From NCBI RefSeq assembly GCF_003614925.1, contig NZ_QYLP01000029.1, positions 1-38,450 on the forward strand: a stretch of 38,450 bases of DNA. The letters run 5' to 3'. The notes beneath the pieces are model-generated. The model saw only the letters and a list, made by a program, of their open reading frames with translations. It made no database searches and was not told the DNA's origin. The position numbers and the translations under genes were made by a program. Positions 7,368 through 14,978 of the stretch are shown in pieces. Positions within the stretch are counted from its first letter, which is position 1. Each line of letters opens with the position of its first letter. The DNA is from Arthrobacter celericrescens. GTDB taxonomy: Bacteria > Actinomycetota > Actinomycetes > Actinomycetales > Micrococcaceae.

Positions 7368-8452
7368 GTGAGCCTCCTCTGATAGTTCAGGACGAGGTAG
7401 ATCAGGTACGGCGCCCCGAGGACGGCCGTGGCGACGCCCACGGGCAGGGACACCGGCAGTGCGTGGGCCGCAACAGTGTCCGCCAGCAGCACGAACAACG
7501 CCCCGGTGAGGGCCGAGGCCGCAACAGGAGGGACGGCGGTGCGGCAGAGGATGCGTGCGATCTGCGGGCTGGCCAAGGCAACGAAGGTCAGGGGACCCGC
7601 CAGCACGGTGCCGATGGATGCCAGGAGCACCGCGAGGCTCAGGCACAGGACGCGGATGCGGCCGGTGCGGATGCCCAGCCCGGTGGCGGTGTCCTCACCG
7701 AAGCTGAGTAGCTCCAGCCAGCGGCCGGCGAAGCAGGCAAGCACCAGCAGGGGAACGGCGAACATGGTCATCGGCACCACGAGCGGCCAGTCGCGCCCGT
7801 TGAGCGAGCCCATCATCCAGGTCAGGGCCTGGCCGGCGTTGGTCACGTCTCCCAGCGTCAGCAGCCAGGTGGTCAGGCTGGTGGCAAGGCCGTTCAGCCC
7901 GAGGCCCACCAACACCAGGCGGTAGCTGTCCAGGCCGTTCCGGTACGCGAGCACGTACGCGGCGGCACCGGTGACGAGGCCCATCGTGAAGGCCGCGGCC
8001 GGGAGGCCGACCGTCGCGGCGAGTCCGCTGAGGCCGGCGTAGCCGCCGCCGGCGATCACCAGCACCGATACCGCACCGAAGGACGCGCCCGAGGTGATCC
8101 CCAGGATGTCCGGGCTGGCCAGCGGGTTCCGCGCCACGCTCTGGGTGATGGCACCGGCCGCGGCGAGGCAGAGACCCACCACGAGGGCGGCCACCATGCG
8201 CGGTGCCCGGAACTCGGTGACCGCAAGGTAGGTCCGGGGCTGCGAGGCGTCGCCGAGCAGGGAACGCAGCACGTCCCCGTAGGCCAGCGGCAGGCCGCCG
8301 TACGCGACGTGCACGCCCATGGCGGCGAACACCAGCACGGCGAGGATGATCCCGAGGATCAGCACGCGCGGGTTCCAGCGCCACGAGGACCGGCGGGTCC
8401 GCAGGGCGCGGATGCCCGCATAGTTCGAACTGCTGAGCATGAGCGGCGGCAT
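7364..8452 (-). CDS. Iron-siderophore ABC transporter permease (FecCD family), second subunit
   Basis: Integral membrane permease of 362 residues. The FecCD signatures VTEFRAPRMVAALVVGLCLA and SVARNPLASPDILGI are clear, as is the coupling region LGIRTGRIRV. About ten membrane segments are expected for the family, and the hydrophobic stretches fit. The start at 8452 overlaps the upstream permease stop by one base (TGATG). This excludes the longer reading to 8863, which runs through the neighbouring permease. It probably pairs with the other permease as a FepD/FepG-like heterodimer on the ATPase encoded next. A basic N-terminal stretch (ALRTRRSSWRWNPR) precedes the first membrane segment, consistent with a cytoplasmic N-terminus. 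Confidence 0.93.
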   Translation of the reverse strand: MPPLMLSSSNYAGIRALRTRRSSWRWNPRVLILGIILAVLVFAAMGVHVAYGGLPLAYGDVLRSLLGDASQPRTYLAVTEFRAPRMVAALVVGLCLAAAGAITQSVARNPLASPDILGITSGASFGAVSVLVIAGGGYAGLSGLAATVGLPAAAFTMGLVTGAAAYVLAYRNGLDSYRLVLVGLGLNGLATSLTTWLLTLGDVTNAGQALTWMMGSLNGRDWPLVVPMTMFAVPLLVLACFAGRWLELLSFGEDTATGLGIRTGRIRVLCLSLAVLLASIGTVLAGPLTFVALASPQIARILCRTAVPPVAASALTGALFVLLADTVAAHALPVSLPVGVATAVLGAPYLIYLVLNYQRRLT

Positions 8453-9489
8453 CAGAGCCTCACCAGCCGGCGCCGCCGTGCGAGGTGGATGAATAACGGC
8501 GCCCCGACGACGGCGATCACCACTCCGACGGACAGCTCGCCCGGCCGGGCGATGAGCCGCCCGGCCGTGTCGGCGAACAGCACAAGGGCGCTGCCCAGGA
8601 CTGCGGAAAGCGGGATGAGGCGGCGGTAGTCCGCGCCGGCAACCGCGCGGGCGGCATGCGGAACGAGCAGTCCGGCGAACGCGATCGGGCCCGCAAGGGT
8701 TACGGCGGAGCCGGCCAGCAGGGTGACCCCGGCGATGCCGAGGGCACGCGAACGGCGGACCGAGACGCCCAAGGACACTGCGTTGTCCTCGCCGAGGGCC
8801 AGGGCATTGAGCGGGGCGATGTTGGCGGCGGCGAGGACGGCCCCCGCCAGGACGAACGGCCACACGGAATCCAGGACGCCCTCCCTCGCCACGAGCGATC
8901 CCACCTGCCAGAAGCGCAGGGTGTCCAGGGCGGCCTCGTTCAGCAGCACGATGCCGGAGACCAGCCCGCCGGCCAGGAACGAGACGGCTGCACCGGAGAG
9001 AACCAAAGTGACCGGCGTCGCGCCAACGCGTGCCGCGCTGCCCAGGGCGAAAACGAGGGAACAGGTTACCAGGGCGCCGGTGAAGGCCAGCAACGCTTCG
9101 ACGAACGGAAGCGGCGGGCCGCTTAGCGCCGTCACTGCCACGATGGCCAGCGCCGCTCCCTGGTTGATGCCGAGCAGGCCCGGTTCGGCGATCGGGTTCC
9201 TGGTGTGGCCCTGGGTCAGCGCCCCGGCGAGTCCCAGGCAGGCTCCGGCCACCAGTCCATTGAGGGTCCGTGGCCAGCGGAGTTCACGGATGGTGACGTC
9301 CATTGCCGAGGAATCAGGGGTCACGAGCGCGTGCCAAAGATCGCTGAAGGTGGACGGCTGTCCGCCGAACGCCAGGCTCACGGCGACGGCGGCCAGGAGC
9401 ACCGCCATTGCGGCCGGGAATTGCATGCGGGAGGGCAGCCCGGAGCGCCGGGCGGCCTTCGGCTCCAGGGACAGGGGTGGGGCGCTCAA
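8452..9489 (-). CDS. Iron-siderophore ABC transporter permease (FecCD family), first subunit
   Basis: Membrane permease of 345 residues, first gene of the minus-strand uptake operon. The FecCD signatures RELRWPRTLNGLVAGACLG and TQGHTRNPIAEPGLLG are present, with GVSVRRSRALG as the likely coupling helix and many hydrophobic segments. Start choice: no ATG is available. TTG at 9489 has GAGGA 5-6 bases upstream, which I prefer. Another in-frame TTG at 9501 would add four residues (MRNL) but lacks a ribosome-binding site. The gene is divergent from the binding lipoprotein gene across a 120-base interval that contains an iron-box-like palindrome, so both transcripts are probably induced by iron starvation. 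Confidence 0.92.
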   Translation of the reverse strand: MSAPPLSLEPKAARRSGLPSRMQFPAAMAVLLAAVAVSLAFGGQPSTFSDLWHALVTPDSSAMDVTIRELRWPRTLNGLVAGACLGLAGALTQGHTRNPIAEPGLLGINQGAALAIVAVTALSGPPLPFVEALLAFTGALVTCSLVFALGSAARVGATPVTLVLSGAAVSFLAGGLVSGIVLLNEAALDTLRFWQVGSLVAREGVLDSVWPFVLAGAVLAAANIAPLNALALGEDNAVSLGVSVRRSRALGIAGVTLLAGSAVTLAGPIAFAGLLVPHAARAVAGADYRRLIPLSAVLGSALVLFADTAGRLIARPGELSVGVVIAVVGAPLFIHLARRRRLVRL

Positions 9490-9557
9490 TAGATTCCTCA
9501 ATTGCGAAACATTGTTGTTGCGTAATTAGACAATGCTGATACAGTCTACGGCGTTCC

Positions 9558-9576
9558 TAAGGTAAGCCTTAGTTCC
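9558..9576. promoter_or_regulatory. Candidate DtxR/IdeR iron box
   Basis: TAAGGTAAGCCTTAGTTCC, containing the palindrome CTAAGG-TAAG-CCTTAG (9557-9572), agrees with about 12 of the 19 positions of the DtxR/IdeR consensus. It lies between the divergent binding-protein and permease genes, where iron-dependent repression of both would be expected. Regulator identity is inference from position and sequence. Confidence 0.55.
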
Positions 9577-9609
9577 GTTACCTTCGCATCCTCTTCGAAA
9601 GACAGCCAC

Positions 9610-10614
9610 GTGAAGACCCTCAACTTCCCCGGCAAGCTGGCGGCCGTCGCTGCCGCCGCCGCTTTGCTCCTCGTCACCGCCTGCGGTGCTCCCGAAAGCA
9701 CCTCGGCCGAGGCAGCCGCACCCGCCGCCGGGTTCCCCAAGACCATCGAACACGCCATGGGCTCCACCGAGATCAAGACCACGCCCAAGCGCGTCGTGGC
9801 CCTCGACTCCAGCTACGTCGATGCCACCCTGCTGCTCGGTGCCGAACTGGCCGGCTACATCGAGTACCGCCAGGACCCGGCGCACCCCTTCGCCCCTTAT
9901 CTCGGCGATGTTGCCGCGGCCACGAAGGACTCAGAGAGCGTCGGCACCCTGGCTGAGCCGAACCTGGAGAAGATCCTCGAGCTCAAGCCGGACCTGATCA
10001 TCTCCGCGAAGGTCCGCCACGAGGCGCTCTACCCGCAGCTGTCCAAGATCGCCCCCACGATCTACTCCGAATCCACCGGCCCCACCTGGAAGGAGAACGT
10101 CGTCTTCCTCGGTGACGCGCTCGGCGTGAAGGAAAAGGCCGAAAAGATCGTCGCGGACTACGAAGCCCGCGCCAAGAAGGTCGGCGACGCCGTCATGGCG
10201 AAGAACCCGAAGGCCAGCTACTCCCTGCTCCGCTTCTCCGGAGAGGACACCGCACGGCTGTACTCCTCGACGTCGTTCATCGGCACGATCATGTCCGACA
10301 TGGGGATCCCGCGGCCCAAGGGCGGCGCGGACACCACCGAAGCGATCTTCGTTCCGCTGTCCCAGGAACAGATCCTGAAGGCTGACGCCGGCGTCATCTT
10401 CGTCTCCACCTATGCACAGGAGGGCGCGAAGGGCGACAAGACCCGGGCCCTGGCCAAGTCGTTCCAGGGCAACCCCCTGTGGAAGCGGCTCACCGGCAAG
10501 ACCGTCACGGTCGACGACAGCGTGTTCTTGTCCTCCGTGAGCATCCAGGGTGCCAACGAGGTCATCACCCAGGTGGCCAAGGAATTCGGCGTGGACCCGC
10601 ACCTCGCGAAGTAG
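9610..10614 (+). CDS. Iron-siderophore ABC transporter substrate-binding lipoprotein
   Basis: Extracytoplasmic siderophore-binding lipoprotein of 334 residues, start GTG at 9610. It has a lipoprotein signal peptide with lipobox LVTAC (acylated Cys25), then a FepB/FecB/BtuF-type periplasmic-binding fold: PKRVVALDSSYVDATLLLG early, the diagnostic EPNLEKILELKPDLIIS in the first lobe, and a long linking helix around KEKAEKIVADYEARAKKVG. It delivers ferric siderophore to the permease pair encoded divergently. No siderophore biosynthesis genes are nearby, so it may take up siderophores made elsewhere in the genome or by other organisms (inference). A strong terminator follows at 10631-10668. Substrate is unknown. 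Confidence 0.94.
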   Translation: MKTLNFPGKLAAVAAAAALLLVTACGAPESTSAEAAAPAAGFPKTIEHAMGSTEIKTTPKRVVALDSSYVDATLLLGAELAGYIEYRQDPAHPFAPYLGDVAAATKDSESVGTLAEPNLEKILELKPDLIISAKVRHEALYPQLSKIAPTIYSESTGPTWKENVVFLGDALGVKEKAEKIVADYEARAKKVGDAVMAKNPKASYSLLRFSGEDTARLYSSTSFIGTIMSDMGIPRPKGGADTTEAIFVPLSQEQILKADAGVIFVSTYAQEGAKGDKTRALAKSFQGNPLWKRLTGKTVTVDDSVFLSSVSIQGANEVITQVAKEFGVDPHLAK

Positions 10615-10630
10615 TCCGCCGAGCAAAGCA

Positions 10631-10668
10631 CGAAGGGAGGCACCGCCATGCGGCGGTGCCTCCCTTCG
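10631..10668. terminator. Bidirectional terminator between convergent genes
   Basis: Perfect 17-base arms (10631-10647 and 10652-10668) with a 4-base loop lie between the stop codons of the siderophore-binding gene (plus) and the prolyl oligopeptidase (minus). It is GC-rich with no long T-run on either side, as is usual in actinobacteria. Confidence 0.8.
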
Positions 10669-10685
10669 CTGTTGACGGCCGTTCC

Positions 10686-12968
10686 CTAGGCCGGGACGCC
10701 GCTGGTGCCGGCCTCCACGACGCCGGCTGTGAGCGCCCGCCAGAGGAACTGCTGGCTGCGGGCCTGCAGCGCCGCGGCCTGCCGGTTGTCCGAGGCGCCG
10801 GCGTGCCCGCCTTCCAGGGTTTCGTGGAACCAGACATTCGGGATGCCCATGGCCTGCATCCGCGCGGCCATCTTGCGGGCCTGGACCGGGCCGACCCTGT
10901 CGTCGGAGGTGGATGTCCAGATGAACGTCTCGGGGTAGTCCACCGCGTCGTGCAGCAGATGGTACGGCGAGAAGGTCTTGATGAATTCCCACTGCTCCGG
11001 TACGTCCGGGTCGCCGTATTCGGCGATCCAGGAGTACCCCGCGGACAGCTTGGTGTAGCGGCGCATGTCCAGCAGCGGCACACCGCAGGACACCGCCGCG
11101 AAGAGCTCCGGATACCGGGTCAGCATGTTGCCCACCAGCAGCCCGCCGTTGGAGCCGCCCACGCAGCCCAGCCGTTCACGGCTGGTCACGCCCCGGGAAA
11201 TCAGGTCCTGCGCCACCGCCGCGAAGTCCTCGTACGCGCGGTGCCGCTTCTCCTGCAGGGCCGCCCGGTGCCAGGCCGGGCCGTACTCGCCGCCGCCGCG
11301 GATGTTCGCCACCACGTACACGCCGCCCCGCGGCCTGCCGGCGATCGAACCGTTCCGCCTCTCCAGCCAGGACCGGCCGATGGCGCCGCTGTAGGCCGGC
11401 GTGCGGGAGACCTCGAAGCCGCCGTAACCGGACAGCTGGGTGGGATTCCCGCCGTCGAGCACCAGGTCCTTCGACGCGATCTGGAAGTACGGCACCCGGG
11501 TGCCGTCCGCGGACACCGCGAAATGCTGCTGCACGTCGTAGTCGCCGTCGTTGAAGAACGACGGCGAGGTCTTCACCACCGCGTGCGTGCTGGCGACGGC
11601 GGTACTCACCGACGCCGCGCCCGCGGCCGTGAGGGTGGTGCCGGCCGTGAGGGTGCCGCGCATGAGGGTCGTGGGAGTCGTGAAGCCCGTGGCCACGAGC
11701 CAGAAATCGTTGCCTGCCTCGCTTTCGTCCTCGTCATCCACCGCGTAGGCGTTGACGTCGTGCAGCGGCGGGCAGGCATCGAGCGGCGACACGGCCCAGC
11801 CGCCGTCTCCGAAACCACCAGCCGGCCGAGCCGGGTCCAGCACCAGGATCTTGGATGAGACGTCGCTGAGCAGGTTCAGGACCAGGAAATCCCGGGTCCA
11901 GCTCCAGGACTGCAGGGAAGTACGCTCGTCCGGGGTGAACAGCACGGTGAACTCCCGGGCGCCGTCGAGATAGGACTCCAGGTCCGCGGCGAGCAGGCAG
12001 CCGGCCGGGAACACGGTGTCCGCCGCCTCCCCGCCGTCCACAGAGGCCCCGGGAACGGCCCAGTCCTGGCGGGGACGGAACAGCAGCCACTGGCGGTGGG
12101 TGCTGATGTTGACGTCGGTGGGAACCTCGATTTCCAGCCACCCGCCGTCGCGCTGCAGGTAGGTGCGCTGGTTGAAGAAGTCGATCCAGTCCACGGCGAA
12201 GGTGCGCTCGAAACCGGGCGTGGAGTCGTGCGCCACGAGGGCCATCATGTGGTCTTCCGCGATCTCGAAGATCCGCTCGGCGTCGGCAAGGCGCTGGCCG
12301 CGGGACAGCTTCACACCGGTGCGCGCGTACGAGGAACTGGTCTTGGGCAGGTCCCCGGCGGTGCTGGCCACCAGCAGGGTGCCGGCATCGAGCCAGCTGA
12401 CGTTGCCCTTGGCGACCGGAAGGTCGAAGCCGCCCTCTGCGGGGTCCACGAAGCGGCGCTGTTCGACGTCGAACTCGCGGTAGCGGTTGGCGTCGCCGCC
12501 GTCGGGGGAGAGCGACACCATGGCAAGTTTGTAGGGCTGGCCCTCGGAGGGGCGCAGGAACGAGGCCCCGTGGAAGACCCACTCTTCATCTTCCGCGGCG
12601 GCAAGGGCGTCGATGTCCAGCAGCACGTCCCATTCGGGGTCGTCACTGAGGTAGCTTTCCCAGGTGGTGCGCCGCCACAGGCCCTTGGGATTCTGCTTGT
12701 CGCGCCAGAAGTTGTAGTAGTGCCCGCCGCGCTTGGTCACCATGGCGATCCGGTCCGTGGAGTCCAGCACCTCCAGGATCCCGCCTTCGAGGGCGGCGAA
12801 GTCCTCGTCCTCGAGCAGTTCCTCGGTGCGGGCGTTCTGCTCCCGGACCCAGGCCAGCTGCTCCTCGCCGTGGATGTCCTCAAGCCAGATGTTCTCGTCA
12901 ACGGGTTCCGGGGCGGTGGTCTTCCCGGGGTCACCTTCAGGGCTATGCCCGGCTGCAGTGGTGGTCAT
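10686..12968 (-). CDS. Prolyl oligopeptidase family serine peptidase (S9)
   Basis: Predicted S9A-like oligopeptidase of 760 residues that would cleave short proline-containing peptides. The N-terminal half is the beta-propeller lid, and the C-terminal third is the alpha/beta-hydrolase domain. Catalytic residues can be read directly: Ser606 in GGSNGGLL, Asp in TSTSDDRVGPVQARK and His in LEGGHAGASD. The GGGEYGPAWHRAALQEKR segment typical of the family is intact. There is no signal peptide, so the enzyme is probably cytoplasmic. The ATG at 12968 is preceded by TAGGAT 6 bases upstream, which is either a leaderless-type -10 or a weak ribosome-binding site. It is back to back with the FAD-dependent protein at 13031, 62 bases apart. 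Confidence 0.94.
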   Translation of the reverse strand: MTTTAAGHSPEGDPGKTTAPEPVDENIWLEDIHGEEQLAWVREQNARTEELLEDEDFAALEGGILEVLDSTDRIAMVTKRGGHYYNFWRDKQNPKGLWRRTTWESYLSDDPEWDVLLDIDALAAAEDEEWVFHGASFLRPSEGQPYKLAMVSLSPDGGDANRYREFDVEQRRFVDPAEGGFDLPVAKGNVSWLDAGTLLVASTAGDLPKTSSSYARTGVKLSRGQRLADAERIFEIAEDHMMALVAHDSTPGFERTFAVDWIDFFNQRTYLQRDGGWLEIEVPTDVNISTHRQWLLFRPRQDWAVPGASVDGGEAADTVFPAGCLLAADLESYLDGAREFTVLFTPDERTSLQSWSWTRDFLVLNLLSDVSSKILVLDPARPAGGFGDGGWAVSPLDACPPLHDVNAYAVDDEDESEAGNDFWLVATGFTTPTTLMRGTLTAGTTLTAAGAASVSTAVASTHAVVKTSPSFFNDGDYDVQQHFAVSADGTRVPYFQIASKDLVLDGGNPTQLSGYGGFEVSRTPAYSGAIGRSWLERRNGSIAGRPRGGVYVVANIRGGGEYGPAWHRAALQEKRHRAYEDFAAVAQDLISRGVTSRERLGCVGGSNGGLLVGNMLTRYPELFAAVSCGVPLLDMRRYTKLSAGYSWIAEYGDPDVPEQWEFIKTFSPYHLLHDAVDYPETFIWTSTSDDRVGPVQARKMAARMQAMGIPNVWFHETLEGGHAGASDNRQAAALQARSQQFLWRALTAGVVEAGTSGVPA

Positions 12969-12974
12969 GGCCCC

Positions 12975-12980
12975 ATCCTA
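12975..12980 (-). promoter_or_regulatory. -10 element (or RBS) for the prolyl oligopeptidase
   Basis: TAGGAT on the minus strand, 6 bases before the ATG, has the same geometry as other apparent leaderless starts in the window. It also contains AGGA, so a ribosome-binding role cannot be excluded. Confidence 0.4.
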
Positions 12981-13018
12981 GGGTGCCCCGTCGAGCGGGA
13001 AGCAAGTCACGGTGAAAG

Positions 13019-13024
13019 TAAGCT
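13019..13024 (+). promoter_or_regulatory. -10 element for the leaderless FAD/NAD(P)-binding gene
   Basis: TAAGCT lies 6 bases before the GTG at 13031. There is no Shine-Dalgarno sequence. The predicted start points of this gene and the divergent oligopeptidase gene are about 63 bases apart, so their -35 regions nearly abut. Confidence 0.5.
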
Positions 13025-13030
13025 TGGGCG

Positions 13031-14974
13031 GTGGGCAATTCGCAGAAAACCAAGGTGGCACTGATCGGTGCGGGGCCTCGCGGCACCAGTGTCCTGGAGC
13101 GGTTGTTCGCGAACTGGGCAGCCTCGGCGCCGGCCGGGCACACCTTGCAGGTCGACGTCGTGGACCCGTACCCGGCGGGTCCGGGCCGGGTCTGGCAGCC
13201 CGGGCAGTCGCGCCTGTACCTGATGAACACGCAGTCGTTCTACCCCACCCTCATCCACGAGGACCCGTCCCTGGCCCCTCCGCTGGCCGGCGGCACGTTC
13301 GAACAGTGGCGGGCCCGCCGCCGGGAGGACGGCCGTGGGCTGGCCGCCGATGAGCAGGCCGAACTCGCCGCGCTCGGCACCGGCGACTTTCCCAGCCGCG
13401 CCATCTACGGGCGCTACCTCAGCGAGACGCTGGACGCGCTGCTCGAACGCAGGCCTGACGGCGTCGAGCTCACCTTCCACAGCAACTCAGCAGTGTCGGT
13501 CCGGAAGAATCCGGACGGTGCGTCCGCGTTCGACGTCGAACTCGACTCCGGCGCACACCTTGCGGCGGACACGGTGGTGCTGGCCCTCGGGCACCTGGAA
13601 TCGCAGCTGAACGCCGAACAGCGTTCCTTCGCCACGGCAGCTGCCGGGATGGGACTGCTGTACCTGCCGCCGGCGGCACCGGCCGACGTCGACTGGTCGA
13701 AGGTGCCGGACCGCGAACCCGTGCTGGTCCGCGGCATGGGCCTGAACTTCTTCGACGTCATGGTGCAGCTGAGCGTGGGCCGCGGCGGACGGTTCGAGCC
13801 TGCGGGCGACGGGCCGGGCACGCTGACGTACGTGCCGTCCGGGCGGGAACCGAAGATCATCGCCGCGTCCCGGCGCGGCACGCCGTACCGGGCCAAGGCC
13901 GGGCTGGACGGCTACTACCCGAAGTCCATCCGGCTGCGCTACCTGAACGAGCGCGCCGTGGCACGCTTCACCGCTGCCGGCATCCAGCCCGGATTCGACC
14001 ACGACCTCTGGCCCCTCCTGCACCGGGACACACTCTGGGCCTACTACTCCACCCTTACCACCGCCCAGCCGGCCGCGGTCAGCGACGCCGGGGAGTTCCT
14101 TGAAGCACTCCAGGACGCCCTGCAGCCGCACGCCCACGCCGCCGGGAGCTGGGAGAAACGGGTCAACGAACTGGTGGCCAAGCACGTGGCGGCGTCGCGC
14201 CGCCTGGACCTGCCGGGCCTGGCCGCCCCCCTGGCCGGACGCTCCTTCGCCGGACGGCGGGAGCTGGACGCCGCCGTCGTGGAATACCTCGACGACGACG
14301 CCCGCCGCTCCGCCCTCGGCGAGGCGGACCCGATGAAGATGGCGATCGGTGCCCTGCACACGGGCCGGGCGGTGCTGAAGAGCGTGGTGGCCGACGGCGG
14401 CATCACCGATGCGTCCTGGCTCGGCGAGCTGCGTGGCTGGTTCGAGTCCTTCGTCGAAGGACTGGCCAGCGGACCGCCGGCCCTGCGCGCCGAACAGCTG
14501 GCAGCCTTGGCGCGGGCCGGCGTCGTCAGCTTCACCGGCCCCGACCCCCGCTTCAAGGTGGACCGCGCGCAGCAGCTTTTCACGGCGTCTTCCCCCTGGG
14601 TGGGCGGCCCGCCCGCCACGGCGAAGACCCTCGTGGAAGCCCTGGCCCCGGCCAACCGCGTGGGCACCACCGCGTCCCCGCTGATGCGGCAGCTGCTGGC
14701 CGACGGCCTGGTGCGGGCCAAGGTCATGCTGGGCGTCGAAGGCAGCCCCGTGCAGGCCACAGGCCTGGACGTCGAGCCGCACCCGTACCGGGCCGTCGGC
14801 GCGAACGGCTCCGTGACCAAGGGCATGTACGTGCTGGGCCTTCAATTGTCCGCCAACCAATGGGGGACGGCGATCGCGGCCGAAGCCGTCCCCGCGGACG
14901 GCCCGGCCTACCGCAGCGGTCAACGCACCCTGCGCGACTCCGACGAAATCGCCCGGGCCATCCTGGGGCTCTGA
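13031..14974 (+). CDS. FAD/NAD(P)-binding protein of unknown substrate
   Basis: A 647-residue flavoprotein-like protein. It opens with a Rossmann dinucleotide-binding motif, VALIGAGPRGTSVLERL (about 8-24), and a second nucleotide-site signature, TVVLALGHLESQ, lies around 190. This fits the large actinobacterial group annotated only as FAD/NAD(P)-binding proteins with an N-terminal FAD-NAD(P)-binding domain. The middle and C-terminal parts carry conserved-looking blocks such as RGMGLNFFDVMVQLS, but I cannot assign a reaction. There is no signal peptide. The start is GTG at 13031, supported by TAAGCT 6 bases upstream and by the Rossmann motif starting right after it. The stop lies 4 bases from that of the convergent nuclease gene. 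Confidence 0.85.
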   Translation: MGNSQKTKVALIGAGPRGTSVLERLFANWAASAPAGHTLQVDVVDPYPAGPGRVWQPGQSRLYLMNTQSFYPTLIHEDPSLAPPLAGGTFEQWRARRREDGRGLAADEQAELAALGTGDFPSRAIYGRYLSETLDALLERRPDGVELTFHSNSAVSVRKNPDGASAFDVELDSGAHLAADTVVLALGHLESQLNAEQRSFATAAAGMGLLYLPPAAPADVDWSKVPDREPVLVRGMGLNFFDVMVQLSVGRGGRFEPAGDGPGTLTYVPSGREPKIIAASRRGTPYRAKAGLDGYYPKSIRLRYLNERAVARFTAAGIQPGFDHDLWPLLHRDTLWAYYSTLTTAQPAAVSDAGEFLEALQDALQPHAHAAGSWEKRVNELVAKHVAASRRLDLPGLAAPLAGRSFAGRRELDAAVVEYLDDDARRSALGEADPMKMAIGALHTGRAVLKSVVADGGITDASWLGELRGWFESFVEGLASGPPALRAEQLAALARAGVVSFTGPDPRFKVDRAQQLFTASSPWVGGPPATAKTLVEALAPANRVGTTASPLMRQLLADGLVRAKVMLGVEGSPVQATGLDVEPHPYRAVGANGSVTKGMYVLGLQLSANQWGTAIAAEAVPADGPAYRSGQRTLRDSDEIARAILGL

Positions 14975-14978
14975 GCTC

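Noticed and set aside
12096..13064. A 322-codon plus-strand open frame opposite the prolyl oligopeptidase
   Set aside because: The minus-strand enzyme has an intact catalytic triad. The plus-strand reading has no recognisable motif or start signal.
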